A stretch of 31,561 nt of DNA. Origin: Nitrospinota bacterium. Its GTDB lineage: Bacteria; UBA8248. Under the pieces are notes generated by a model. It saw only the letters and a list, made by a program, of their open reading frames with translations, did not search any database and was not told the DNA's origin. Both the position numbers and the translations under genes were made by a program. Location: positions 30,836 to 62,396 of the forward strand of contig DNYS01000217.1 in the NCBI GenBank assembly GCA_003506735.1. The letters run 5' to 3'. Shown here one piece after another: positions 24,175 to 31,561 of this stretch. Positions within the stretch are counted from its first letter, which is position 1, and the number at the start of each line of letters is the position of its first letter.

Positions 24175-24203
24175 AGGGTAGTGACTGGCCGCTTTCGTGT
24201 CAA
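24175..24203 (-). promoter_or_regulatory. Possible panB promoter
   Basis: In the 156-nt gap after the TSUP gene, a perfect TTGACA (minus strand, 24198-24203) is followed after 17 bp by TACCCT, a poor -10. A promoter here would make panB and the cobS-like gene a separate unit, but the weak -10 limits confidence. Confidence 0.3.
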
Positions 24204-24228
24204 TAACGGGCCTGGAAGGAACTCCCCC

Positions 24229-25089
24229 CTATCCGCCCACGCCCCGCCAAATGAGCAGCCCGCCAACGAGGATGAATATCAGCGACAAAAATGCCTTCAT
24301 CTTCTCGCCGTCCACCCGGCTATTGATATACGGGGAGACCTGACCGCCACAGGCAACGGCTGGAATCGTCATGAACAGGACATTCCAGTGAACGTTGAGC
24401 TCGCCCGAGGAGAAGACATAGGCATGGACGAGGGTGGCCATGAACGCCGTGAAGAAAACGATCATGATGCCGGTGCCGATGGCCACCCGGACGGGCAACT
24501 TGTTCCGGAGGATGAGCATGGTCGTCGTAAGCTCGCCGATTCCGATGCCCGTCAGGCCGACCAAGAGGCCTCCGAACCCGGACCAGGACACCCCGACAGG
24601 TCCATGCTCGTAGGTATACCAGTATCGTCGGCCCAGCGAATCCACCCGGGTCGGCAGACCTTCGCCCTCCTCCCCGTCCGGGCCGTGGATCCCGCCCGCG
24701 AGGTAGGAGTAGAGCATGAGCACCGACAGAACGACCATCAGCCCGCCCAGGAATCCCAGGATCAGGTGGGAGGGCACCTTATGCGCCAGAAAACCGAACC
24801 CCATTCCGACCGGAACCGAAACCGGGAGCACCTTCTTCACGATGGAGAGATCCACCAGCCCCCACCGGAAATAGCCGATCAAGGCGCTACCGAATCCAAA
24901 CAATTCAATGGATAAAGCCAGAAAAATAGCCTCTATCGGAACGATCTTCACGCCCGCGATAAACGGGAAAACCAGGATAAATATCGGCGTAAAAAATACG
25001 GCCCCCTCAACGCTTGAACTGGTCGCTATCAGGCAGATGCAAAATGCGACTGGAAGCATCCACCAAAACTCAAATATGTATTCCAGCAC
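24229..25089 (-). CDS. TSUP (TauE/SafE) family membrane transporter
   Basis: A 286-residue polytopic protein of the sulfite exporter TauE/SafE family (DUF81). About eight hydrophobic segments are visible in two halves. The first half has SSSVEGAVFFTPIFILVFPF; the second has the matching GLTGIGIGELTTTMLILRN and VAIGTGIMIVFFTAFMATLVH, the internal repeat expected of TSUP. A hydrophilic insert of about 35 residues (roughly 133-167, GPDGEEGEGLP to YTYEHG) separates the halves. Substrate is not predictable; sulfite, sulfonates or other small organic anions are typical of the family. Start is GTG 25089 with GGGAGG upstream. It follows folP by 3 nt. Confidence 0.88.
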   Translation of the reverse strand: MLEYIFEFWWMLPVAFCICLIATSSSVEGAVFFTPIFILVFPFIAGVKIVPIEAIFLALSIELFGFGSALIGYFRWGLVDLSIVKKVLPVSVPVGMGFGFLAHKVPSHLILGFLGGLMVVLSVLMLYSYLAGGIHGPDGEEGEGLPTRVDSLGRRYWYTYEHGPVGVSWSGFGGLLVGLTGIGIGELTTTMLILRNKLPVRVAIGTGIMIVFFTAFMATLVHAYVFSSGELNVHWNVLFMTIPAVACGGQVSPYINSRVDGEKMKAFLSLIFILVGGLLIWRGVGG

Positions 25090-25092
25090 CGA

Positions 25093-25995
25093 TTAACGCA
25101 CCTCCCTGAAGTTTTCGGGCGCCACCGTCCCGCGCACCAAGGCCTTCGCCATTTTGATCCCCTCGATCGCCTCCCCGACATCGTGCGTCCGGATGACGTC
25201 CGCACCGCCCATCACTGCGAAAGCCTCGGCCACCTTGGTTCCGATCAGCCGATCCGCAGCCCGCTCCACGCCCGTGGCCTTGCCGATAAAGGTTTTCTTC
25301 GAGACCCCGACAACGAGCGGCCGCCCCAATTTCGTGAAACACGAAAGGGCTCGAAGTATTTCCAGATTGTGGTCCCAGCTTTTTCCGAACCCGATCCCAG
25401 GGTCCACCCAGACGCTTCCAATGCCCGCCTGCTCGGCCGCCCCGGCCCGCTCCTCGAGGAACCCCGCCACCTCGCGGACGACATCCGAATAGACCGGCGC
25501 CTCCTGCATGGTGCCCGGCTCTCCTTTCATATGCATGAGCACAGCCGCCGCTCCCGCTTCGGCCACCGCCGCTCGCATCCCGGGATCGGCAAAGGCGCCG
25601 ATATCGTTCACGATATGAACGCCCGCCTCGAGCGATGCCCTCGCCACCGCCGGCTTTCTCGTATCGATCGAGATCAAGGGGCCAGCGGTCATGTCCAGGC
25701 GCTCGAGAATCGGCATCACACGGCGAAGCTCCTCCGCCTCGTCCACCTCCCCCGAGCCCGGGCGGGTGCTCTCCCCGCCGATATCGATGATGTCGGCCCC
25801 CTCCTCGGTCATCCGGGCGATCATATCGAGCGCCGCAAAAGGATCTGCGAAGCGGCCCCCGTCCGAAAAACTGTCCGGCGTCGCATTGATGATGCCCATC
25901 ACCCGCGGGCGCGTGAAATCAATCCGCCTGTCGCGGCAAACGGCCTCGGGCGGAATCTCCCGCCCGCTCTGGAGGAAGGTCAGGGTTTTTCTCAC
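25093..25995 (-). CDS. folP: Dihydropteroate synthase FolP
   Basis: Condenses 6-hydroxymethyl-dihydropterin pyrophosphate with p-aminobenzoate to give dihydropteroate. The TIM-barrel motifs are all there: VMGIINATPDSFSDGG at about 32-47, DIGGESTRPGS at 71-81, ISIDTRKPAVA, HIVNDIGAF, VLMHMKGEPGTMQ, VDPGIGFGKSWDHN and GVSKKTFIG. I start the gene at GTG 25995: GGAGG is seven nt upstream and the GTG overlaps the folC stop as GTGA. An upstream ATG in the same frame would extend into folC and lacks support. The protein is 300 residues, slightly longer than most FolP owing to an N-terminal extension of about 30 residues. Confidence 0.95.
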   Translation of the reverse strand: MRKTLTFLQSGREIPPEAVCRDRRIDFTRPRVMGIINATPDSFSDGGRFADPFAALDMIARMTEEGADIIDIGGESTRPGSGEVDEAEELRRVMPILERLDMTAGPLISIDTRKPAVARASLEAGVHIVNDIGAFADPGMRAAVAEAGAAAVLMHMKGEPGTMQEAPVYSDVVREVAGFLEERAGAAEQAGIGSVWVDPGIGFGKSWDHNLEILRALSCFTKLGRPLVVGVSKKTFIGKATGVERAADRLIGTKVAEAFAVMGGADVIRTHDVGEAIEGIKMAKALVRGTVAPENFREVR

Positions 25996-27440
25996 TTCCA
26001 AACCTCCGGATGAAAAGCCGACCCCGCCCATGCGATTTGCTCCTCGCTCACCCAACGCTTGCGAAGCTCTCCCGCCAAGAAAAGCGAGCCTGCCACGACG
26101 ACAAGATCGCTCTCGCCCGCCTCTTCGATGGCGCGACCGAAAGCCTGCCAGGGATCGACGAATTCCTCGACCTCCCGTGCGCCGGCTTCGCGAAGGGCGC
26201 GCGCAAACTTTTTGGGTGAAAGGCCCGGCCGGGGGGCATCCCCCGGCGGGAGCGTCACGAAATACCGATCCGCCGGACCGGCCAGCTCCCCGGCCAGCTC
26301 CCACGCCAAGGCAGCGTAATCCTTGTCCCCAATGGCGCCCAAGACAAACAGGCGGCGGTCCGCCGGAATCCTGCCGAGTGTATCGGTCAGCGCGCGGATT
26401 TTGGCCCGGTTATGCGCCCCGTCGAGAATGACCGGGGGATCGCCGGGCATCCGCTCGATACGGCAAGGCAGGCGCGCCTCCCAGAGTCCTGCCCGAATAT
26501 CCCCCTCCTCCAGGCCCAGAAGCCGGCACGCGCCCGCAGCCAGGGCGGCGTTCGCCGCTTGGTGGGCGCCCATCATCCGGGTCCGCACCCCTTCCCAGTG
26601 TATACCGTCCCGAAAGTGGAGGGTGAACCGGCATCCATCCTCGCCGCAAACGACGGCCTCCGCCTCGGGAGATGCGTGAAGCGCGGCCGCGCGCGCAGCG
26701 GCGGCGGCTTGGACCTCGCCCATTGCCTCCGGCACGAGGGCGGCGGTGATGACACCCCCGCCGGGTGTAATGATCCCCGCCTTGTCGCGCGCAATTTGCT
26801 CGACCGTGTCACCGAGCAGGTCGGTATGATCGAGCCCGATGGAGGTCAGGACATCGAGGACGCCCGGCGCCACCGCGTTCGTTGCGTCATAGGTTCCGCC
26901 CAGGCCCGCCTCGAGAACGATGAACTCGCAAGCTCCCTCCTCGGCGCATAGGAGCAACAGCGCCAGGGCGCTCTCGAAATAAGAGGGGGGGCCAATTTCG
27001 ACATCGCCCGCCATCTCCGCCGCCACTCCGGCAACGCGCCTCGCGGCACGGCCCACCAAATCCGCTCCGGCCACCCTTCCGCACATCCAGAACCGCTCGG
27101 ACAGCGAGGTCACATGGGGCGAGAAAAACGCCGCCGTCCGCCGGCCGGCAGCATGGAGCGATTCCGCGATCATGAGCGCGGTCGAGCCCTTCCCGCTGGT
27201 TCCGGCGACGTGGACGACGGAGCGACCGCGAAAAGACATACCGAGCCGATCAAGGAGACGGCGCATCCGATCCAGGCCGGGACCCTCGGCCCGGACGCCC
27301 CGCGAAATGATACGCGGCCGCCAGCTTTTTTTGGGGAACGCCGCCAGCGCGTTCAGGAACACGCCAACCCGGCGGTAGGTCTCCGCCGGAGAAGCCGTCT
27401 CCGGACCAGCGAATAGGGTTGGAAGATCGGAAGGCTGCAT
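25992..27440 (-). CDS. folC: Bifunctional folylpolyglutamate/dihydrofolate synthase FolC
   Basis: Mur-ligase-fold enzyme that adds glutamate to dihydropteroate or folates. The 482-residue protein has the P-loop VHVAGTSGKGST at about 76-87, SPHVTSLSERFW, the YFESALALLLLCAEE segment, LEAGLGGTYDATNAV, TSIGLDHTDLLGDTVEQIARDKAGI and the C-terminal VILDGAHNRAKIRAL motif. The first about 45 residues are an extension with no motif. ATG 27440 starts 1 nt after the purH stop and lacks a clear Shine-Dalgarno, so translation may depend on purH. With folP downstream this forms a folate pair. Confidence 0.95.
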   Translation of the reverse strand: MQPSDLPTLFAGPETASPAETYRRVGVFLNALAAFPKKSWRPRIISRGVRAEGPGLDRMRRLLDRLGMSFRGRSVVHVAGTSGKGSTALMIAESLHAAGRRTAAFFSPHVTSLSERFWMCGRVAGADLVGRAARRVAGVAAEMAGDVEIGPPSYFESALALLLLCAEEGACEFIVLEAGLGGTYDATNAVAPGVLDVLTSIGLDHTDLLGDTVEQIARDKAGIITPGGGVITAALVPEAMGEVQAAAAARAAALHASPEAEAVVCGEDGCRFTLHFRDGIHWEGVRTRMMGAHQAANAALAAGACRLLGLEEGDIRAGLWEARLPCRIERMPGDPPVILDGAHNRAKIRALTDTLGRIPADRRLFVLGAIGDKDYAALAWELAGELAGPADRYFVTLPPGDAPRPGLSPKKFARALREAGAREVEEFVDPWQAFGRAIEEAGESDLVVVAGSLFLAGELRKRWVSEEQIAWAGSAFHPEVWK

Positions 27441-27441
27441 C

Positions 27442-28998
27442 TTAGTGGCGGAAATGTCTCCGGCCCGTGAACACCATGGCGATGCCATGCTCGACCGCGG
27501 CCTCGATCACTTCCTCGTCGCGCTTCGAGCCGCCCGGCTGGGCGATGGCCTTTACCCCGCACTTGGCGGCTTCGTCCACCCCATCGCGGAACGGGAAGAA
27601 GGCGTCCGAGCCCAGGGCGCATCCCTCCAGCGGGAGCACAGCGCGCTCGGCCGCGATCCGCGACGAATCCACCCGGTTCATCTGACCCACTCCGATGCCG
27701 AGTGTGCCGCTTTGGTCGGCAAGAACGATGGCGTTGCTCTTCACGTGGCGCGCGACCGTCCAGGCGATGCGTAGGGATTTTTCCTCCTCGGGCGATGGTG
27801 CGCGCGGCGTCACCACCTTCCAGTCGAACTCTTCCGCCGACATCCAGTCGGGCTCCTGGACGAGGATCCCTCCCGGAATGGCGCGCAGGTCCAGGCCTGA
27901 GCGTAATTCGGACGCCAGCCCCGGCAGGCGGAGGATGCGCAGATTTTTCTTTTTCCGGAATATGGCGAGCGCCTCCTCGTCGAAATCGGGCGCGATGACA
28001 GCCTCGACGAAAAGATCGCGCATGGCCTCGGCGGCGGCGGCGTCCACCCGGCAGTTGTAGCCGATGATGCTGCCGAACGCCGAAACGGGATCGCACGCCA
28101 GGGCGCGCCGGTAGGCTTCGGCGGGTGTGTCCGCCAGCCCCACTCCGCAGGGGTTCGTGTGCTTGAGAATGGCGCAGGCCGTCCCTTTGAGGTCGGCGAT
28201 GAGTTCGGAGGCGCTGCCCAGGTCGAGGAGGTTGTTGTAGGAAAGCTCCTTGCCGCCCAAAATCTCGGCATCGGCGACGGAAAGGCCGTTTCCCCCGCCA
28301 GCGCAGTAAAAAGCCGCCCGCTGGTGCGGATTTTCGCCGTAGCGGAGCACCTGAATCCGTTCGAGATCGAGGGGAAAACTTTCGGGGAAGAGTTCATCTC
28401 CCGCCCCGCCGTCTTCTTCAAGGCCCGCGAGATAGGTGTGGATCGCCGCATCGTAGGCCGAAACATAATCGAAAGCCTTGCGTGCGAGGCGGCGCCTGAA
28501 TTCATCGGGGACATCCTCCCCTCGAGAGATGTGGGCGATGACCGTCGGGTAGTCGCCCGGATCGACGAGGACGGTGAGCCGCCCATGGTTTTTTGCCGAG
28601 GCGCGAACCATGGTGGGGCCCCCGATATCGATTTGCTCGACGGCCTCGGCGGGGGTCACGCCCTGGCGGGCGACCGTCTCCCGGAAGGGATAGAAATTCA
28701 CGGCGACCAGATCGATCGCCTCGATGCCGTTAGCGGCCATTTCATCGGCCTGGTCCGGCAGGCGGGCGAGGATTCCGCCCAGGAGTTTGGGATGGAGCGT
28801 CTTCACCCGCCCGCCCAGAATCTCGGGCTGGCCGGTATAGTCCGATACGTCCGTGATGGGGACGCCCTCGTCGCGGAGGGCTTTGGCCGTCCCCCCGGTG
28901 GAGAGAATCTCCCAGCCGGCTTCGGTGAGCGCTTTACCCAGCTCGGCCGCACCCTGTTTATTGCTGACGCTGATGACCGCTCTTTTGGTTCCGCTCAT
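27442..28998 (-). CDS. purH: Bifunctional AICAR formyltransferase/IMP cyclohydrolase PurH
   Basis: Last two steps of purine synthesis to IMP, using 10-formyl-THF. The 518-residue protein has the N-terminal MGS-like cyclohydrolase domain ([61 protein letters not shown]) and the C-terminal transformylase domain with [14 protein letters not shown], the catalytic Lys-His in [11 protein letters not shown] (K279, H280), and [14 protein letters not shown] near the end. Length and motif order are normal. It starts 3 nt after ilvA and is followed closely by folC. Confidence 0.98.
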   Translation of the reverse strand: MSGTKRAVISVSNKQGAAELGKALTEAGWEILSTGGTAKALRDEGVPITDVSDYTGQPEILGGRVKTLHPKLLGGILARLPDQADEMAANGIEAIDLVAVNFYPFRETVARQGVTPAEAVEQIDIGGPTMVRASAKNHGRLTVLVDPGDYPTVIAHISRGEDVPDEFRRRLARKAFDYVSAYDAAIHTYLAGLEEDGGAGDELFPESFPLDLERIQVLRYGENPHQRAAFYCAGGGNGLSVADAEILGGKELSYNNLLDLGSASELIADLKGTACAILKHTNPCGVGLADTPAEAYRRALACDPVSAFGSIIGYNCRVDAAAAEAMRDLFVEAVIAPDFDEEALAIFRKKKNLRILRLPGLASELRSGLDLRAIPGGILVQEPDWMSAEEFDWKVVTPRAPSPEEEKSLRIAWTVARHVKSNAIVLADQSGTLGIGVGQMNRVDSSRIAAERAVLPLEGCALGSDAFFPFRDGVDEAAKCGVKAIAQPGGSKRDEEVIEAAVEHGIAMVFTGRRHFRH

Positions 28999-29001
28999 TC
29001 C

Positions 29002-30258
29002 CTAGCTGTCCTCCCGCCACACTTCGTACCCTTCGACGAGAAGCTTTTGAAGCAGGGATTCGAGATGCTCGCGGCCGCGAAGCTCCAGGTAGAGCGTGGA
29101 AATCGTATGATTGATGGGCACCGCCGTGGACATTCTGTCGTGCTCGATATGAATGATGTTGACCCGCTCGTTCGCCACGATCCGGGATAGGTTCATCAGC
29201 GATCCCGGCACATCGTGCAGGACGACCTGAATCCGCGCGTAGCGGTTCTGGAGGGCGAGTCCTTTCCCGATGATTCTGGAGAGCAGATTCACGTCCAGAT
29301 TCCCTCCGCTGACGACCGCGACGACCTTTCCGCTCACCCGGAACCTCCGCTCCATCAGCGCGGCCAGGGGGGCGGCGCCCGCCGCCTCGGCCAGCATACG
29401 CTCGCGCTCGAGCAGGCTCAAAATCGCCCGCGCCATGTGATCGTCATCCACCGTCACGACCTGATCCACCAGCTGCTGAATCAGGGGAAAGCAAAGATCC
29501 CCCACTCGTTTGACGGCGATGCCGTCGGCGATTGTCTTGACGGATTCGGTTGCGACAATATTTTCCGCCTCGATGGAGCGGGCCAAAGAAGCCGCGCCCG
29601 AGGCTACGACCCCGACCACCCGCACATCGGGCCGATTTTTTTTCACTGCAGCGGCGAGGCCCGCGATCAGGCCGCCCCCTCCGACCGGGACAACGATCGT
29701 CCCCGCCTCGGGCACTTCGTCGAGAATTTCGAGACCGACGGTGCCCTGGCCCGCGATAACATCAGGATGGTCGAAAGGTGGAATCATCGACAGCCCGCGT
29801 TCCGATTCGATCTGGCGGGCGCGCTCGTAAGCATCGTCGAAGGCCGGGCCATAGAGTTCCACCTCGGCCCCCAGAGCCTTCACCGCATCGAGCTTGGTAT
29901 TCGGGGTGGATTCGGGCATGACGATAAGGGCTTTGATGTCCATCCGCCGAGCGGCAGCGGCAACGCCCTGGGCATGGTTTCCGGCTGAGGCAGTGACCAC
30001 GCCCCATTTGCGCTGCTGGGTGTCCAGCTTGCTGAGCGCGTACCCGGCTCCGCGGACCTTGAACGAGCCCGTCCGCTGAAAATTTTCGGGCTTGAGGTAG
30101 ACTTCCACGCCAAGTTGTTCGGAAAAATACTCGCTCAGACGCGCTCTCGTTGGCCGCAGATGCGGGGCAAGAACTTCGGCGGCCCGCGCCGCTTCACCGG
30201 CAACTTCATTCGCGTCGAGCGGGCCCGATTTTTCTGCCTCTGATTTCGCCACTTCCAT
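29002..30258 (-). CDS. ilvA: Threonine ammonia-lyase with C-terminal ACT domain
   Basis: PLP enzyme that converts threonine to 2-oxobutanoate, the first committed step to isoleucine. The 418-residue protein has the PLP lysine in RTGSFKVRGA (K67), SAGNHAQGVA for cofactor binding, the phosphate-binding VGGGGLIAGLA loop and VSGGNLDVN near the end of the catalytic domain. From about residue 338 a single ACT domain follows (VVLHDVPGSLMNLSRIV, VNIIHIEHDR). The single ACT of this length resembles the shorter, often catabolic-type or mixed enzymes rather than the long E. coli IlvA with two ACT-like units, so the biosynthetic role is likely but not proven. Stop is TAG. Confidence 0.92.
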   Translation of the reverse strand: MEVAKSEAEKSGPLDANEVAGEAARAAEVLAPHLRPTRARLSEYFSEQLGVEVYLKPENFQRTGSFKVRGAGYALSKLDTQQRKWGVVTASAGNHAQGVAAAARRMDIKALIVMPESTPNTKLDAVKALGAEVELYGPAFDDAYERARQIESERGLSMIPPFDHPDVIAGQGTVGLEILDEVPEAGTIVVPVGGGGLIAGLAAAVKKNRPDVRVVGVVASGAASLARSIEAENIVATESVKTIADGIAVKRVGDLCFPLIQQLVDQVVTVDDDHMARAILSLLERERMLAEAAGAAPLAALMERRFRVSGKVVAVVSGGNLDVNLLSRIIGKGLALQNRYARIQVVLHDVPGSLMNLSRIVANERVNIIHIEHDRMSTAVPINHTISTLYLELRGREHLESLLQKLLVEGYEVWREDS

Positions 30259-30352
30259 CCTTCATGCCTTTGAGCGGGGAACCAATCTTCTAAACACCCT
30301 TGAATACCGGCCGACGCTTTTCGATGAAGGCGCGAACCCCCTCCTCGAAATC

Positions 30353-31078
30353 CTAGCTGTTGAATCCCCCCTGGCGGAGGTGATTCGCCCGCGCCAGGGC
30401 GTCGCCATTAAACAACTCCCCCTGGATGAGGTTGACCATTTTCTTGGAATTTCTCACCGAGATCGGCGCATTTTCCACAATCTTCGCGGCCATGTCGGCG
30501 ACGTAGGCGTCAAGCTCGTTCTTGGGCAGGACCCGGGTCACAAAACCCATCTCGCAGGCCTCGCGGGCGGAATAACGGCGGGCGGTCATCAAAATTTCCT
30601 TGGTGTTGGCCGGGCCGATGAGATCGATAATCCGCCGGGTGAGAATTTCCGGATACACAACGTCCAATCGCGCCGCCGGGATGGCGAAGACACCGTCATC
30701 GGCTGCGTAGCGCAGGTCGCACATCGCCAGCAAGCCGAAGGCGCCGCCCATCGCGAAACCATGAATCAAGGCGATGACGGGGAGTTCGATTTGATAGATG
30801 CGCCTCCAGGCGTCCTCGACGACGCTGCTGTGGTGTTTCCACTCCTCGGGCGTTTTCATCTCGCGGAATTCGCGGATATCCTGGCCGGAGGCAAATGCCC
30901 GATCTCCAGATCCCCGCAGGACGATAACGCGGACATTGCCGCTGTCTCGAAATTCCTCGAAAAGTTCGGGCAGGCGCGCCCACATCGCCCGGGTCAGGGC
31001 GTTTCGCTGCGAGGGCCGGTTAATCGTGACCGTCGCGACATGGTTCTCGACCTCAAATCGTAAGGTATCATCGCCCAT
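30353..31078 (-). CDS. Enoyl-CoA hydratase/isomerase (crotonase) family protein, interrupted by an in-frame TAG near its C-terminus
   Basis: A crotonase-fold protein, 241 residues up to a TAG at 30353-30355. Reading through it gives 20 more residues, DFEEGVRAFIEKRRPVFKGV, which is exactly the usual C-terminal end of this family, then a second TAG at 30290-30292. Total would be 262 residues, the normal length. Visible motifs: oxyanion-hole AFASGQDI at 61-68 and the HGFAMGGAFGLLAMCDLRYA region at 106-125. The two glutamates of classical enoyl-CoA hydratases are replaced (G115, A135), so hydratase activity is doubtful; many crotonases of other function lack them. ATG 31078 has GGGGA upstream. 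It is 31 nt (from the second TAG) before ilvA. Confidence 0.85.
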   Translation of the reverse strand: MGDDTLRFEVENHVATVTINRPSQRNALTRAMWARLPELFEEFRDSGNVRVIVLRGSGDRAFASGQDIREFREMKTPEEWKHHSSVVEDAWRRIYQIELPVIALIHGFAMGGAFGLLAMCDLRYAADDGVFAIPAARLDVVYPEILTRRIIDLIGPANTKEILMTARRYSAREACEMGFVTRVLPKNELDAYVADMAAKIVENAPISVRNSKKMVNLIQGELFNGDALARANHLRQGGFNS

Positions 31079-31209
31079 CGCATTTTCCCCGGATGGTGGT
31101 GGAACCTTTCCCTGGAACGGGAACCGAACGGATGGGCAATCATAACCCAATCCGCCCGGCGGCGTCCCGGCCGAAACGCTGTCGGCCCCGGGGGGTATGA
31201 AAAAAGAAG
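31079..31209 (-). other. Short intergenic between rnpB and the crotonase gene
   Basis: About 130 nt with no gene. It begins with a T-rich run (minus strand, TTCTTCTTTTTTC near 31195-31207) that may end the rnpB transcript, then a 6-bp inverted repeat (GGCCGA at 31169-31174 with TCGGCC at 31182-31187). A TATGAT-like -10 lies near 31136-31145 with no convincing -35. Confidence 0.4.
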
Positions 31210-31561
31210 AACCGGAGCGGGCCTGTAAGCCGGGTTCTGTCGCCCGCCAACTGGCGGGCCCACGGCCATCCATCTGGGACGAAGGTCGCCCTTCGCCTCT
31301 AGCAGCCTACCCGGAGACTTCGGACGGGCAGCCCTCGAGCGTCTCCTTATTTGGCCTTGCTCCGGGTGGGGTTTACCGAGCCGGCCCGGTCACCCGGGCC
31401 GCTGGTGAGCTCTTACCTCACCGTTTCACCCTTACCGGCCCCCGGAAACCGGGGACGTAGGCGGTCTGTTCTCTGTGGCACTTTCCCTGGGGTTCGCCCT
31501 CTGGAGGGCTCCCCCGGTGGGCGTTACCCACCACCCCGCTCTGTGGAGCCCGGACTTTCCT
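31210..31561 (-). ncRNA. rnpB: RNase P RNA, class A, 5' end beyond the window edge
   Basis: The catalytic RNA of ribonuclease P, which trims tRNA 5' ends. Reading the minus strand, the window enters at AGGAAAGTCCGGGCTCC (the conserved P4 5' strand), then has CACAGAGAACAGACCGCC, GTAAGGGTGAAACGGTGAGG and AGAGCTCACCAGC, GGAGCAAGGCCAAAT, CCGGGTAGGCTGC (the L15 GGU that pairs with tRNA CCA), and ACAGAACCCGGCTTACAGG at the 3' side of P4. These match all universal core blocks in order. About 60-70 nt (P1 to P3 5' region) lie outside the window. The 3' end at about 31210 is set by comparison with E. coli, followed by a U-rich run. Confidence 0.97.

Noticed and set aside
28159..29190. 343-codon plus-strand ORF antisense to purH
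   Set aside because: Shadow frame of purH and the ilvA 3' end, with no recognisable motif.
30290..30355. TAG in the crotonase gene as a pyrrolysine codon
   Set aside because: Possible but unsupported: no pyl genes in the window, TAG is the normal stop of several neighbours, and a Glu-to-amber point change is simpler.
31197..31460. 87-codon plus-strand ORF at the right end
   Set aside because: Lies within the RNase P RNA gene and is antisense to its conserved core.
1..31561. Mobile elements, CRISPR arrays, toxin-antitoxin or defence genes, tRNAs
   Set aside because: I looked on both strands and saw none; apart from the AT-rich island the window is continuous conserved housekeeping genes.

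Overview
All convincing genes in this 31.5 kb window lie on the minus strand, so the biological order runs from high to low coordinates. The DNA is GC-rich apart from one short AT-rich island. It is a housekeeping chromosome segment of a Gram-negative-type bacterium. MurE carries the DNPR motif of meso-diaminopimelate-adding enzymes, and the window holds a full division and cell wall (dcw) cluster. The order ftsZ-pgeF-yggS-proC-yggT-divIVA-yggU resembles Deltaproteobacteria-like or related uncultivated phyla. That placement is an inference from gene order only, and I cannot name a genus.

Right end (about 31.56 to 23.2 kb): the RNase P RNA gene rnpB, cut by the window edge, is followed by a crotonase-family gene with an in-frame amber codon 20 residues before its natural end. 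Next comes a tight run ilvA-purH-folC-folP-TSUP permease, then panB and a cobS-like gene. PurH, FolC, FolP and PanB all make or use folate one-carbon units, so this stretch is loosely a folate, purine and pantothenate neighbourhood.

Middle (about 22.4 to 4.8 kb): an AT-rich island of about 350 bp precedes the dcw cluster. A strong sigma70-type promoter (TTGACA, 17 bp, TATATA) faces mraZ. It is followed in the leader by three TGGGGA boxes at exact 10-bp spacing, the expected MraZ operator. The cluster is mraZ-rsmH-ftsL-ftsI-murE-murF-mraY-murD-ftsW-murG-murC-murB-ftsQ-ftsA-ftsZ. Most junctions are 1-4 nt overlaps, suggesting translational coupling. No ddl gene is present. Two strong hairpins follow ftsZ.

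Left end (4.65 kb to 1): pgeF, yggS, proC, yggT, divIVA, yggU and mtnA (cut by the left edge). These cover peptidoglycan quality control, PLP homeostasis, proline synthesis, polar/septal scaffolding and methionine salvage.

The window is mainly ordinary and well conserved. The points most worth checking are the amber codon in the crotonase gene, the CobS-like protein without its usual acidic motif, the operator architecture at mraZ, and a possible mirror-image divergent promoter, box pair and small ORF in the AT-rich island. I found no defence system, mobile element, CRISPR array or tRNA.
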